A stretch of 16,788 bases of DNA from JBOHUC01 sp050733935. GTDB lineage: Bacteria; Eisenbacteria; RBG-16-71-46; DASYSL01. The stretch lies in assembly GCA_050733935.1 (NCBI GenBank), contig JBOHUC010000088.1:1-16788 (forward strand), given 5' to 3'. Below are positions 7,301 to 14,873 of the stretch, one piece after another. Positions within the stretch are counted from its first letter, which is position 1, and every line of letters begins with the position of its first letter. The notes under the pieces were generated by a model, which saw nothing but the letters and a program-made list of their open reading frames with translations, was not told where the DNA came from and made no database searches. The position numbers and the translations under genes are program-made.

Positions 7301-7930
7301 ATGTCTCGCTCGCTTCGCGGCCCATTCACCGCCGCTCTTGCTCTGATCCTGGTTCCAGCGTTCGTATCCAGTGCTTCGGCCGCTCTGCTGGATCCCAGTT
7401 GTTCCACCGCCGGACCGGTCATCGTCGGGAATGCCAGCGGCAAGTCCTACGCCAGCGTGGGGGCCCTGAGCAGCGTGCCCGGATATGCGGTCGTCCTCGG
7501 TGGACCCGGCTGCCTGCCGCTCGCCGGGCAGGCCGTCGAGCTGGATTTCTCGAAGGCCTACGTCCGGTTGTTCGCAAGCCAGAAGCCGGGAACGACGGTC
7601 GACTGTGCCCGCCAGGTCCTGATCAAAGTCACGGACGAAAGCGGCGTGGCGTTGTTCTCACCTTCCTTCGGCGGCTGGGTGAACGAGCCCAGCGTCCAGG
7701 TCACGGTCGACGGTGTGGTGCTCGCCACCGTCTCTGCGCGTTCGACTGACATGGACGCCGACGGAACGACGGGCCTCACGGACCTGGTGCGCTTCTCGCG
7801 GCTCTTCCTCGCCGAGAGCACCTATCCGGACATCGACTTCAATGCCAGCGGGGGCAAGGTCGATCTCGCGGACTTCGCGATCTTTGCGAGCGAATTCCTC
7901 GATGGAACCTCCGGCGCCTATTGTCCCTGA
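7301..7930 (+). CDS. Secreted Ig-like protein with C-terminal dockerin-like EF-hand pair (paralogue 1 of 3)
   Basis: A 209-residue exported protein of unknown function. The signal peptide (MSRSLRGPFTAALALI... ending SSASA) points to cleavage near residue 27. The middle part (LAGQAVELDF ... GTTVDCAR ... TDESGVALFSPSFGG) has the rhythm of a bacterial Ig-like (Big_1-type) beta-sandwich. The C-terminal part holds two Ca-binding-like loops: DMDADGTTGLTD, a classic 12-residue dockerin loop, and DFNASGGKVDLAD, one residue longer. It ends in Tyr-Cys-Pro. Cys residues in VDC and YCP are shared by all three paralogues and may pair. ATG 7301 follows GAGGTG at good spacing; upstream in-frame starts would spoil the signal peptide. 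The end overlaps the convergent gene by 13 bases. Confidence 0.82.
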   Translation: MSRSLRGPFTAALALILVPAFVSSASAALLDPSCSTAGPVIVGNASGKSYASVGALSSVPGYAVVLGGPGCLPLAGQAVELDFSKAYVRLFASQKPGTTVDCARQVLIKVTDESGVALFSPSFGGWVNEPSVQVTVDGVVLATVSARSTDMDADGTTGLTDLVRFSRLFLAESTYPDIDFNASGGKVDLADFAIFASEFLDGTSGAYCP

Positions 7931-8304
7931 TCGAGGGGCCCCGATGCAGTTGGAGGAAGGGCGGCGAGCAAACTCGCCGCCCTTTCGCGTAACCAGCGCA
8001 CGCGCTCGTGCGACCCGGGCGCTTCAAGCGCGGCGTCCCCGTCGGTCAGGAGGTCCGCCTCCGTCTCCATGAGCTTGACGTAGGCCTCGACGATCTCTCG
8101 CTCGCGGAGGAGCGCAACCACACTCCGCGCGTCCAATCGTTCGAGCGTCTGGTACTCGAGGCCGAGCACGCTTCCCGCGCCGCGCTCGATCTCGGCGCGG
8201 GCCTCCCCGAGGCGCCCCGCCTCCTTGAGCCCGAGCACGCGGGCGAGAATGCGCGCGAGGATCGCGATCTGCCGGGAGACGTAGTCCTTTTCGCGGTACG
8301 CCAC
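7918..8304 (-). CDS. Small all-helical cytoplasmic protein, DUF6483-like
   Basis: A 128-residue protein predicted to be almost entirely helical. YREKDYVSRQIAILARILAR at the start, then LGLKEAGRLGEARAEIERG and LLGL-like VLGLEYQTLERLD, recall small DUF6483-type proteins with TPR-like helices; function is unknown. GTG 8304-8302 is chosen because it follows a purine-rich AGGAGGAGGGAAG; longer in-frame starts add a non-conserved, Gly-rich leader. No signal peptide or membrane segment is seen. Its 3' end runs 13 bases into the convergent secreted-protein gene, and its last codons (around AASLLAALP) also form the hairpin at 7957-7984. The family assignment is from memory of the pattern and is moderate. 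Confidence 0.65.
   Translation of the reverse strand: MAYREKDYVSRQIAILARILARVLGLKEAGRLGEARAEIERGAGSVLGLEYQTLERLDARSVVALLREREIVEAYVKLMETEADLLTDGDAALEAPGSHERVRWLRERAASLLAALPPTASGPLDQGQ
7957..7984 (+). terminator. Perfect 12-bp hairpin, probable intrinsic terminator of paralogue 1
   Basis: AAGGGCGGCGAG (7957-7968) pairs perfectly with CTCGCCGCCCTT (7973-7984) around a CAAA loop, followed by a short T run (TTT at 7983-7985). It begins 26 bases after the stop at 7930. It lies inside the coding end of the minus-strand gene. The T tract is short, so efficiency is uncertain. Confidence 0.65.
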
Positions 8305-8321
8305 CTTCCCTCCTCCTGCGA

Positions 8322-8331
8322 TTCCCGGGAA
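8322..8331. promoter_or_regulatory. 10-bp palindrome in divergent spacer
   Basis: TTCCCGGGAA is a perfect palindrome in the 102-base spacer between the divergent DUF6483-like gene and secreted paralogue 2. It sits just upstream of the minus gene's ribosome site. It could be a small operator, but palindromes of this size arise by chance. Confidence 0.15.
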
Positions 8332-8406
8332 CCCCGCCCGATCGGCCGCTGTACCCCGGTGCACTCACGTTCCACCGACGCCGGCCCTTCCGCCGGGGGT
8401 GTCCTC

Positions 8407-9051
8407 ATGTCCCGTCGCGTTTCAATCCCTGTTGCCGCGCTCGCGGCTTTCAGTGCGAGCGCGTCGCTGCTCTCGCCGACGACCGTTCAAAGCAAGGTTC
8501 CGGATCCACGCAACTCCACCGTCGAGCCCGTTCTCGTCGGCAATCCGGGCGGCCACGCGATGACCTCCGTGGGGGACCCGGGGACGAACGGTGCGCCGGG
8601 TTTTCTGGTCGTCCTGCGAGACATCAACAACGGGAATCTCATGAACGAGGTGATCGAGCTCGACTTCTCGGCTGCGAACGTGCGGCTCGGAACCACCCAG
8701 AGCCCCGGGACGACCGTCGACTGCACGCGCCGCGTCCTGTCGAAGTGGACCGACCTTCAGGGCCGCGCCGTGTTCACGCCCTGCTTCGGCGGTGCGACGG
8801 AGGGACCGGCCGTCCTCGTCACCGGCGACGGGGTCTGGCTCGCGCACGTTCCCGCCCGCTCGACCGATCTCGACGGGCTCGATGGCGTCACCGGGCTCTC
8901 GGATCTGGGCCGCTTCTCGACCGCATTCCTAACCGAACCTCACAGTCATCCGGAAGCGGACTTCGACGCCTCAGGCTCGATCGGGCTCACGGATTTCGCG
9001 CTCTTCGCCGGAGAGTTCCTGTCCGCCGCCAGCGCGACCTACTGTCCCTAG
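8407..9051 (+). CDS. Secreted Ig-like protein with C-terminal dockerin-like EF-hand pair (paralogue 2 of 3)
   Basis: A 214-residue exported protein homologous along its length to the genes at 7301 and 9778. The signal peptide is MSRRVSIPVAALAAFSASAS and onward. The Ig-like part shows VIELDFSAANVRLG, SPGTTVDCTRRVLSKWTD and RAVFTPCFGG. ARSTDLDG opens the EF-hand pair. Loop one (DLDGLDGVTGLSD) is 13 residues with an insertion, and loop two (DFDASGSIGLTD) is a standard 12. The end is TYCP. ATG 8407 has only a G-rich ribosome site (GGGGGTG), but it gives the natural signal peptide. Function is unknown; surface attachment or Ca-dependent assembly is suggested by the dockerin-like end. It converges on ppa with a 19-base gap. 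Confidence 0.82.
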   Translation: MSRRVSIPVAALAAFSASASLLSPTTVQSKVPDPRNSTVEPVLVGNPGGHAMTSVGDPGTNGAPGFLVVLRDINNGNLMNEVIELDFSAANVRLGTTQSPGTTVDCTRRVLSKWTDLQGRAVFTPCFGGATEGPAVLVTGDGVWLAHVPARSTDLDGLDGVTGLSDLGRFSTAFLTEPHSHPEADFDASGSIGLTDFALFAGEFLSAASATYCP

Positions 9052-9070
9052 GCTCGTCGAAGCCGCGCGA

Positions 9071-9631
9071 TCAGGCGACGGGGAGGCCGCTCTTCTTGCG
9101 CAACACGGCTTCCTCGCGGGAGTAGAGCGCGATCGCGGCCTCGATCACCTGTTCGGCCTTCGCGCGCCCTTCGATGGCTTCGATCGCGACCCGCTTCTTC
9201 TCGAGCACCTTGTAGTCGAGGAAGAAGCGCTGGATCTCCGCGAGCTTGTGCCGCGGCAGCTCGGTGACGTCCACGTAGTCCGCGTATTCCGGATCTTCGA
9301 CGTGCACGGCGATGATCTTGTCGTCCTGCCCCTTGTCGTCGACCATCGGGAACACGCCGAGCGCGCGGCCGTGCGCGAGCGAGAGCGGAACAAGCGGCTC
9401 CTGCCCGAGCAAGAGGACGTCGAGCGGATCGCCGTCGTCGCAGAACGTGCGCGGGATGAAACCGTAGTTCGCGGGATAGTGCACCGCCGAATAGAGCACG
9501 CGATCGGCGATCAAGAGCCCGGTCGTCTTGTCGAGCTCGTACTTGACCTTCGAGCCTTCGGGGATCTCGATCACGACGTTGAAAAGGGTTCCAACGTGCG
9601 ATCCCCAGGGGACGTCATGCCACGGGTGCAT
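9071..9631 (-). CDS. ppa: Inorganic pyrophosphatase (family I)
   Basis: Soluble cytoplasmic enzyme hydrolysing pyrophosphate to two phosphates, which pulls nucleotide, nucleic-acid and NDP-sugar synthesis forward. At 186 residues it has normal family-I length. IEIPEGSKVKYELDK carries the substrate Lys and Glu residues. VHYPANYGFIPRT (50-62) and the signature DGDPLDVL (66-73; metal-binding D66, D68, D71) follow, then DDKIIAV and FFLDYKVLEKK. ATG 9631-9629 has a strong AAGGAGGG Shine-Dalgarno at good spacing, and the opening MHPWHDVPWG is typical. It stands alone on the minus strand between two secreted paralogues, so its supply of pyrophosphatase is not operon-linked to either neighbour. Confidence 0.97.
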   Translation of the reverse strand: MHPWHDVPWGSHVGTLFNVVIEIPEGSKVKYELDKTTGLLIADRVLYSAVHYPANYGFIPRTFCDDGDPLDVLLLGQEPLVPLSLAHGRALGVFPMVDDKGQDDKIIAVHVEDPEYADYVDVTELPRHKLAEIQRFFLDYKVLEKKRVAIEAIEGRAKAEQVIEAAIALYSREEAVLRKKSGLPVA

Positions 9632-9777
9632 CGACCCTCCTTGCGAAACCGCTTGCTCCCCGGTGGGAAGTCCTCAGCGAGCGTGGACTCCGCCCTGTAC
9701 CTCCGTCAAGGCGAGCGGTGCTATCCTCGTTGGCGTCCCCCGGGCACCATGGAGCCTCCCGCCCGAAGGAGAACACC

Positions 9778-10404
9778 ATGCGACCGCACGCAAAGTTGAC
9801 CCTGTTCGCGCTCCTCGCGTCGGCCACAGCGACGCCGGCGGCGTTCGCCGATGTTCCGGATCCGCGCTTTTCAACGTGCGAGCCGGTGATCGTCGCGACC
9901 TCTTCGGGCACGCCGCTCGGGGCTCCCGGGGAGGTCGGCACGCTCAACGTCCCGGGCTACGAAGTCGTCATCCGGGACGTCAACAACGCGCCACTCGCCG
10001 GACGTCTGGTCGAGATCGACTTCACTCGGACGACCGTGCGGCTGTACACGGCTCAAAGCCCGGGCACGACCGTCGATTGCGCCCGCCGCGTGCTTGCGAA
10101 GTCGACGGGCGCGGGAGGACTTGCGCTCTTTTCCCCGCGGTTCGGCGGCTTCGAGAACTCGAATCTCGTCCGCGTGTACGACAAGGGGGAGCTCCTCTGC
10201 AGCATCCGGGCCCGGTCGACCGATATCGATGCGATGGGCGGCACGACCGCGCTCGGCGACCTTGCGCTTTTCGCGCAGAACTTCCTGTCGAACCAGGCCG
10301 CACAGGAGACCGACTTCGACGTGAGCGGCACCACGGGACTCACCGATCTCGTGGCCTTCGCCGCGGAGTTCATCCGCGCGCAGTCGAGTGAATACTGCCC
10401 GTAA
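9778..10404 (+). CDS. Secreted Ig-like protein with C-terminal dockerin-like EF-hand pair (paralogue 3 of 3)
   Basis: A 208-residue exported protein. Signal peptide MRPHAKLTLFALLASATATP, cleaved probably after AAFA. Mature start DVPDPRFST mirrors KVPDPRNST of paralogue 2. The Ig-like region shows PLAGRLVEIDFT, SPGTTVDCARRVLAKST and ALFSPRFGG. Then ARSTDID leads into a 13-residue first loop (DIDAMGGTTALGD, poor in ligands) and a 12-residue second loop (DFDVSGTTGLTD). It ends EYCP. Four Cys occur, of which those in VDC and YCP are invariant. ATG 9778 follows AAGGAG by six bases. The 146-base spacer to divergent ppa should hold both promoters, but I see no strong match. Function unknown. Confidence 0.82.
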   Translation: MRPHAKLTLFALLASATATPAAFADVPDPRFSTCEPVIVATSSGTPLGAPGEVGTLNVPGYEVVIRDVNNAPLAGRLVEIDFTRTTVRLYTAQSPGTTVDCARRVLAKSTGAGGLALFSPRFGGFENSNLVRVYDKGELLCSIRARSTDIDAMGGTTALGDLALFAQNFLSNQAAQETDFDVSGTTGLTDLVAFAAEFIRAQSSEYCP

Positions 10405-10453
10405 AGGGCCTGCGAACGAGCCGTCCCGGCATCGCGTCTGAATTCCTAACTGA

Positions 10454-10482
10454 TTGACATTAAAGCACCTGCCCTGTAGATT
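10454..10482 (+). promoter_or_regulatory. Near-consensus sigma70 promoter of the nucleoside salvage operon
   Basis: TTGACA (10454-10459, perfect -35) and TAGATT (10477-10482, 4 of 6 for -10) are 17 bases apart, the ideal spacing, in an AT-richer patch. Transcription would start near 10488-10491, almost at ATG 10492, so the mRNA may be leaderless. Confidence 0.7.
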
Positions 10483-10491
10483 CCCGGGGCC

Positions 10492-11112
10492 ATGAACGAG
10501 CCCCACGCCCATCGCAGCGGCTGGATCGAAGTCATCGTCGGCCCCATGTACAGCGGCAAGACCGAGGAGCTGATCCGCCGACTCCGGCGCGCCCAGATCG
10601 CCCGGCAACAGGTCGAGATCTTCAAGCCCTCGATCGACAACCGCTACGGCGCCGACCACATCGTCTCCCACAGCGAGCTCAAGATTCCGTCGCGCATGAT
10701 CGTCGAAGCGCGCGAGATCCTGGACCACGCCCACCGCGCCCACGTGATCGGCATCGACGAGGGCCAGTTCCTGGGCGCCGACCTGCCGCGCGTGGCGAAC
10801 GAGCTCGCCGAGCGGGGAAAGCGCGTGATCGTCGCGGGTCTCGACCAGGACTACCGCGGCCTTCCGTTCGAGCCGATGCCCCAGATGCTCGCGATCGCCG
10901 AGCACATCACGAAGACGCTCGCGATCTGTGTGGTCTGCGGCGCTCCGGCCGGCCGCACGCAGCGCCTTCGCCCGCAGGGCGGACGCGTCGTGGTCGGCGG
11001 CGCCGGGCTCTACGAAGCGCGCTGCCGGCGCTGCCACACCGTTCCCGACGAAGTCGAAACCCGGCCCGCGGCGGGTCTTCCCGCGACGCCACCCGTCCAG
11101 GAGATCGCATGA
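10492..11112 (+). CDS. tdk: Thymidine kinase (type II, TK1-like)
   Basis: Phosphorylates thymidine and deoxyuridine with ATP in the salvage route to dTTP. The 206-residue protein has the P-loop GPMYSGKT (17-24), Walker B/catalytic DEGQF (89-93), and GLDQDYRGLPF (116-126). The zinc site is formed by C146/C149 and C178/C181 (CVVC and CRRC). VGGAGLYEARC, the lasso segment, binds the nucleoside. ATG 10492 is the only start that keeps the P-loop in place. No proper Shine-Dalgarno precedes it, and the promoter lies only about 10 bases upstream, suggesting a leaderless message. The stop overlaps the next start (ATGA), linking it to nucleoside uptake. Confidence 0.97.
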   Translation: MNEPHAHRSGWIEVIVGPMYSGKTEELIRRLRRAQIARQQVEIFKPSIDNRYGADHIVSHSELKIPSRMIVEAREILDHAHRAHVIGIDEGQFLGADLPRVANELAERGKRVIVAGLDQDYRGLPFEPMPQMLAIAEHITKTLAICVVCGAPAGRTQRLRPQGGRVVVGGAGLYEARCRRCHTVPDEVETRPAAGLPATPPVQEIA

Positions 11113-12236
11113 CGCGCACGCGCACCCGCATACGAATGCGTATCCCCACCCGTTCCGCTGCTCGCTTCTTCGCCGCATCCTTCTCCCCGCTCCTCGGGCT
11201 GGCACTCGTCGCGATCCTCGCGTTCGGCCCGGCGTGCGGAAAGAAAGAGGGCGCGCAGTCCGGCGCGGGCGGATCCGGCGGCGAAGGCGGAGGCGCGGGC
11301 GCGAACGTTAAAGTCGGGCTCGTGTTCGACGTCGGCGGCCGCGGCGACAAGTCGTTCAACGACGCGGCGTATGCCGGCCTCGAGCGCGCGCAGAAGGACC
11401 TCGGCGTCCCGGCTTCGAACATCGAGTACATCGAGCCGGGCGAAGGCGGCGATCGCGAGTCGGCGCTCCGCCAGCTCGCGGCCGGCGCGTACGACGTCAT
11501 CTTCGGCGTCGGCTTCCTGTTCTCGGACGACATCCTCGCGGTGGCGAAGGACTTCCCGGAGAAGAAGTTCGCCTGCATCGACATGAACGTCCCGGCCGAC
11601 GGGGTCCTGCCCGCGAACGTGGTCGCGCTCAAGTTCAAGGAGGAGGAGGGCAGCTATTTGGTCGGCGCGCTCTCGGGCTGGCTCACGAAGACGAACAAGG
11701 TCGGGTTCGTGGGCGGCATGCAGATCCCGCTCATCAAGAAGTTCGAGGCCGGCTACGTCGCCGGCGTCGCGAAAGCGAACCCGAGGTGCGCGGTGGACGT
11801 GAAGTACGCGGGCGTCGACGGCAACGCGTTCAAGAACCCGACAAAGGGCAAGGAGCTCGCCCTCGCGATCTACGGCGGCGGCGCCGACATCATCTACCAC
11901 GCCTCGGGCTCGACCGGGCTCGGCGTCTTCGAGGCCGCAAACGAGAAGAACAAGCTCGCGATCGGAGTGGACTCCGATCAGTGGGACTCGATGCCCGGCC
12001 GCGTGCTCACGAGCATGGTGAAGCGCGTGGACGTCGCGGTGTTCAACACAATCAAGGATCAGATCGAGGGCCGCTTCCCCGGCGGCCAGACGCACGTCTT
12101 CGGCCTCAAGGAGGGCGGCGTGGACTACGTTTACGACGACCGCAACAAGTCTCTCATCCCCGACGACGTTCATCAGAAGGTCGAAGCCCTGCGCGAACAG
12201 ATCGTGAGCGGGGCCATCACGGCACCCGCGCAGTAA
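11109..12236 (+). CDS. bmpA: BMP-family nucleoside-binding lipoprotein of ABC transporter
   Basis: Captures nucleosides outside the membrane for the ABC importer encoded next. It has 375 residues with a basic start, a hydrophobic segment at about 27-40, then FGPACG, where C43 is the likely lipidated Cys; the lipobox is not canonical (Gly-Pro-Ala before Cys). A Gly-rich linker (about 49-65) leads into the BMP/PnrA core: GLVFDVGGRGDKSFND, ELAL/IYGGGADIIYHASGSTGLGVFEA, and VDSDQW, which are typical purine-nucleoside-binding motifs. ATG 11109 overlaps the tdk stop and follows AGGAG by five bases; an in-frame ATG at 11136 would also give a workable signal peptide. The first residues (TRTRTRIRMR) are an Arg/Thr repeat. 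Confidence 0.94.
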   Translation: MTRTRTRIRMRIPTRSAARFFAASFSPLLGLALVAILAFGPACGKKEGAQSGAGGSGGEGGGAGANVKVGLVFDVGGRGDKSFNDAAYAGLERAQKDLGVPASNIEYIEPGEGGDRESALRQLAAGAYDVIFGVGFLFSDDILAVAKDFPEKKFACIDMNVPADGVLPANVVALKFKEEEGSYLVGALSGWLTKTNKVGFVGGMQIPLIKKFEAGYVAGVAKANPRCAVDVKYAGVDGNAFKNPTKGKELALAIYGGGADIIYHASGSTGLGVFEAANEKNKLAIGVDSDQWDSMPGRVLTSMVKRVDVAVFNTIKDQIEGRFPGGQTHVFGLKEGGVDYVYDDRNKSLIPDDVHQKVEALREQIVSGAITAPAQ

Positions 12237-12255
12237 GGGTCGCCCCCTCGCCTCC

Positions 12256-13776
12256 GTGGCGACACCCGCCGTCGAGCTCGAAGGCATCACGAAGTCGTTC
12301 GGCCGCCTCCGGGCGAACGACGGCGTCTCGCTTACTGTCCTTCCCGGAACGATCCACGCCCTCGTGGGAGAAAACGGCGCCGGCAAGACCACGCTCATGA
12401 AGACGCTGTTCGGGCTCTACCATCCCGACGCAGGCGTCATTCGGCTCAACGGCGAAGCGGTGCGCTTCCACTCGCCGGCGGACGCGCTCGCCCGCGGCCT
12501 CGGCATGGTGCACCAGCACTTCATGCTCGTCCGCCCGCTCACCGTCGCCGAGAACATCACGCTCGCCCACGAGATCACGACCGGCCCCCTGCTCGATCCC
12601 AGGCGCGCGGTCACCGTCGTGCGCGAGCTTTCGCAGCGCTACGGCCTGCGCGTCGATCCGGAGGCGCGCATCGAAAACCTCTCGGTGGGCGAGGAGCAGC
12701 GCGTCGAAATCCTCAAGGCGCTCTACCACGGCGCGAAGATCCTGATCCTCGACGAGCCGACGGCCGTCCTCACCCCGCAGGAAACCGAAGAGCTGTTCGG
12801 AGTCCTCCGCTCGCTTAGGAGCCAGGGCACGACGGTCGTCCTCATCACCCACAAGCTGCGCGAGGTGATGGCGATCTCGGACGACGTCACCGTCATGCGC
12901 GGCGGACGCACGGTCGGCACGCGGAAGACCGCGGCGACCTCGATCCCCGAGCTCGCCGAGCTCATGGTGGGCCGGCCGGTGCTGCTCGAGGTCGAGAAGG
13001 CCGAGGCGAAACCGGGTGCACCCGTGCTCGAGATCGACGGCCTCTCCGTGCGCGACGACCGCGGTCTGCCGGCCGTGAGCGAGCTTTCGCTCGCCGTCGC
13101 GGCGGGAGAGATCGTCGGGATCGCGGGCGTCGAGGGGAACGGCCAGAACGAGCTCGTCGAAGCGCTGACGGGATTGAGGCGCTGGACCGCGGGCGACGTG
13201 CGCCTCTCGGGCCGGAGCCTGCACGGGCTTTCCCCGCGCGCGATCGCGCACCTCGGCGTCTCGCACGTCCCGGCCGATCGCTGGAAACGCGGGCTCGTGC
13301 TCGAGTACTCGCTCGAGGACAACCTGATCTTCGGCCGCCATGACGAGCGCGCGTTCAACCGCGGCGCCGTGCTCGCGCGGCCTGCGATCCGCACGTTCGC
13401 AAACGAGCGCCTCCAGGAGTTCGACGTGCGTCCGCCGCTTCCGCTCGCGCGCGCGCGGCAGCTCTCGGGCGGGAATCAGCAGAAGGTGATCGTCGCGCGC
13501 GAGTTCACGCGTCCGGGCCCGCTCCTGATCGCCGCGCATCCGACGCGCGGCATCGACCTCGGCGCGATCGAGTTCATTCACAAGGAGATCGTTCGCCAGC
13601 GCGACGCCGGCCGCGCGGTCCTGCTCGTGTCGGCCGAGCTCGCCGAGCTCCTCACGCTCTCCGATCGGATCGCTGTTCTCTACGAAGGCCGGATCACGTT
13701 CGAGGCGCGACCGCGCGAGACCGACGAGCGCGAGCTCGGACTCCACATGACCGGTCGGCGAAAGGCCGACGCATGA
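12256..13776 (+). CDS. nupA: Nucleoside ABC transporter, double-domain ATPase
   Basis: Cytoplasmic energy-coupling subunit of the importer, 506 residues with two nucleotide-binding domains. Domain one is intact: Walker A GENGAGKTT (38-46), Q-loop VHQHFML, signature LSVGEEQ (142-148), Walker B ILILDEP (162-168) and switch His in ITHK. Domain two has a degenerate Walker A (GVEGNGQNE, 291-299, no GKS/T), an intact signature LSGGNQQ (403-409), and His428 where the catalytic Glu would be (AAHPTRG). Such asymmetry is normal in the simple-sugar/nucleoside (NupA/YufO) type. GTG 12256 lies 19 bases after bmpA with a weak ribosome site. It ends in an ATGA overlap with the first permease. Confidence 0.95.
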   Translation: MATPAVELEGITKSFGRLRANDGVSLTVLPGTIHALVGENGAGKTTLMKTLFGLYHPDAGVIRLNGEAVRFHSPADALARGLGMVHQHFMLVRPLTVAENITLAHEITTGPLLDPRRAVTVVRELSQRYGLRVDPEARIENLSVGEEQRVEILKALYHGAKILILDEPTAVLTPQETEELFGVLRSLRSQGTTVVLITHKLREVMAISDDVTVMRGGRTVGTRKTAATSIPELAELMVGRPVLLEVEKAEAKPGAPVLEIDGLSVRDDRGLPAVSELSLAVAAGEIVGIAGVEGNGQNELVEALTGLRRWTAGDVRLSGRSLHGLSPRAIAHLGVSHVPADRWKRGLVLEYSLEDNLIFGRHDERAFNRGAVLARPAIRTFANERLQEFDVRPPLPLARARQLSGGNQQKVIVAREFTRPGPLLIAAHPTRGIDLGAIEFIHKEIVRQRDAGRAVLLVSAELAELLTLSDRIAVLYEGRITFEARPRETDERELGLHMTGRRKADA

Positions 13777-14873
13777 GCGCGCGCGCCGGAACCGGGGGCG
13801 ACGCCGGAACTGAAGTGCCGGCCGCGACGGGCGGAGGGAGCCGCACCGGGGCGCTTCTCGATGCGGCCGGACCGCTCGCGGCCGTCGTCCTCGCACTTCT
13901 CGTCGGGGCCGTGTTCATCGCCGCCGTCGGCAAGAATCCGATCGACATCTACGGAAAGATGCTCGAAGGCGTGTTCGGAAATGCCTACGGCGTGGGCCAG
14001 GTGTTCTTCCGCGCCACACCTCTCATCTTCACGGGGCTCGCCGTCGCGCTTGGATTCCGGGCCGGGCTCTTCAACATCGGGGCCGAAGGACAGCTCAACG
14101 TGGGCGCGTTCGTCGCCGGTCTCGTCGGAGCAGCCGGGGCCGGCCTCCCCGCTTTTGTGCTCCTCCCGATCACCGTGCTCGCGGGCATGCTCGGCGGCGC
14201 ATTGTGGGCACTCCCGCCGGCCTGGCTCAAGGCGAAGGTCGGCGCGCACGAAGTCATCAACACGATCATGATGAACTTCATCGCGCTCGCACTCGTCCAG
14301 TACTTCGGACACCGCGCGTTCGTGCACGCGACCGTGCACACTCCGGAGATCGGCGCGGGTGCGCGCATCCCGCGGCTCGACGCGGTGCTCGAAGTATTCC
14401 GCGGGTCGCCGGTGAACGCGAGCCTTCTGCTCGCCCTCGTGGTCGCGGTCGCCGTCGGATTCCTGCTCTGGCGCACGCGCTTCGGCTACGAGTTGAGGGC
14501 GGTCGGGCTCTCGCCCTCGGCCGCCGAGTACGCGGGCATCCGCGTACCCCGGATGTGGATGACCGCCCTCTGCCTCTCGGGTGCCATCGCCGGGCTCGTG
14601 GGTACCAACTTCGTCCAGGGCTACAAGTACTACTACGAGGCCGGATTCTCAGGCGGCATCGGATTCCTCGGCATCGCGGTGGCCCTCCTCGGCCGCAACC
14701 ATCCGGCCGGCGTCGTGGTCGCCGCGCTCTTCTTTGCCGCTCTCTCCTACGGCGGACTCGTGATCAACACGGAAGTGCCGAAGGAGCTGGTCGAGATCCT
14801 CCAGGCGATCGTGATCCTGTTTGCGATCGTCGCGCACACGGTGGTCGAGCGGATCCGGAGGGCGCGCGCGTGA
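13773..14873 (+). CDS. nupB: Nucleoside ABC transporter permease 1
   Basis: Integral membrane channel half, 366 residues and about ten hydrophobic helices, of the branched-chain/ribose/nucleoside permease fold (BPD_transp_2). Family landmarks are LIFTGLAVALGFRAGLFNIGAEGQL near residue 85-110, VINTIMMNFIA, FGYELRAVGLSPSAAEYAGI (the cytoplasmic loop contacting the ATPase), and FSGGIGFLGIAVALLGRNHP. A 20-residue Gly/Ala/Thr-rich N-terminal tail before the first helix (about 28-53) is unusually long. ATG 13773 overlaps the ATPase stop, and its own stop overlaps the second permease start (GTGA). Together with the next gene it forms the translocation pore. Confidence 0.95.
   Translation: MSARAGTGGDAGTEVPAATGGGSRTGALLDAAGPLAAVVLALLVGAVFIAAVGKNPIDIYGKMLEGVFGNAYGVGQVFFRATPLIFTGLAVALGFRAGLFNIGAEGQLNVGAFVAGLVGAAGAGLPAFVLLPITVLAGMLGGALWALPPAWLKAKVGAHEVINTIMMNFIALALVQYFGHRAFVHATVHTPEIGAGARIPRLDAVLEVFRGSPVNASLLLALVVAVAVGFLLWRTRFGYELRAVGLSPSAAEYAGIRVPRMWMTALCLSGAIAGLVGTNFVQGYKYYYEAGFSGGIGFLGIAVALLGRNHPAGVVVAALFFAALSYGGLVINTEVPKELVEILQAIVILFAIVAHTVVERIRRARA

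Noticed and set aside
13120..13180. Broken Walker A in the second half of the ABC ATPase as a possible mutation
   Set aside because: The degenerate second site is normal for the nucleoside/simple-sugar double-domain ATPases, so it is not a pseudogene sign.
12217..13896. 559-codon minus-strand frame opposite the ABC ATPase
   Set aside because: It mirrors the codon third-position bias of nupA, whose Walker and signature motifs are unmistakable.
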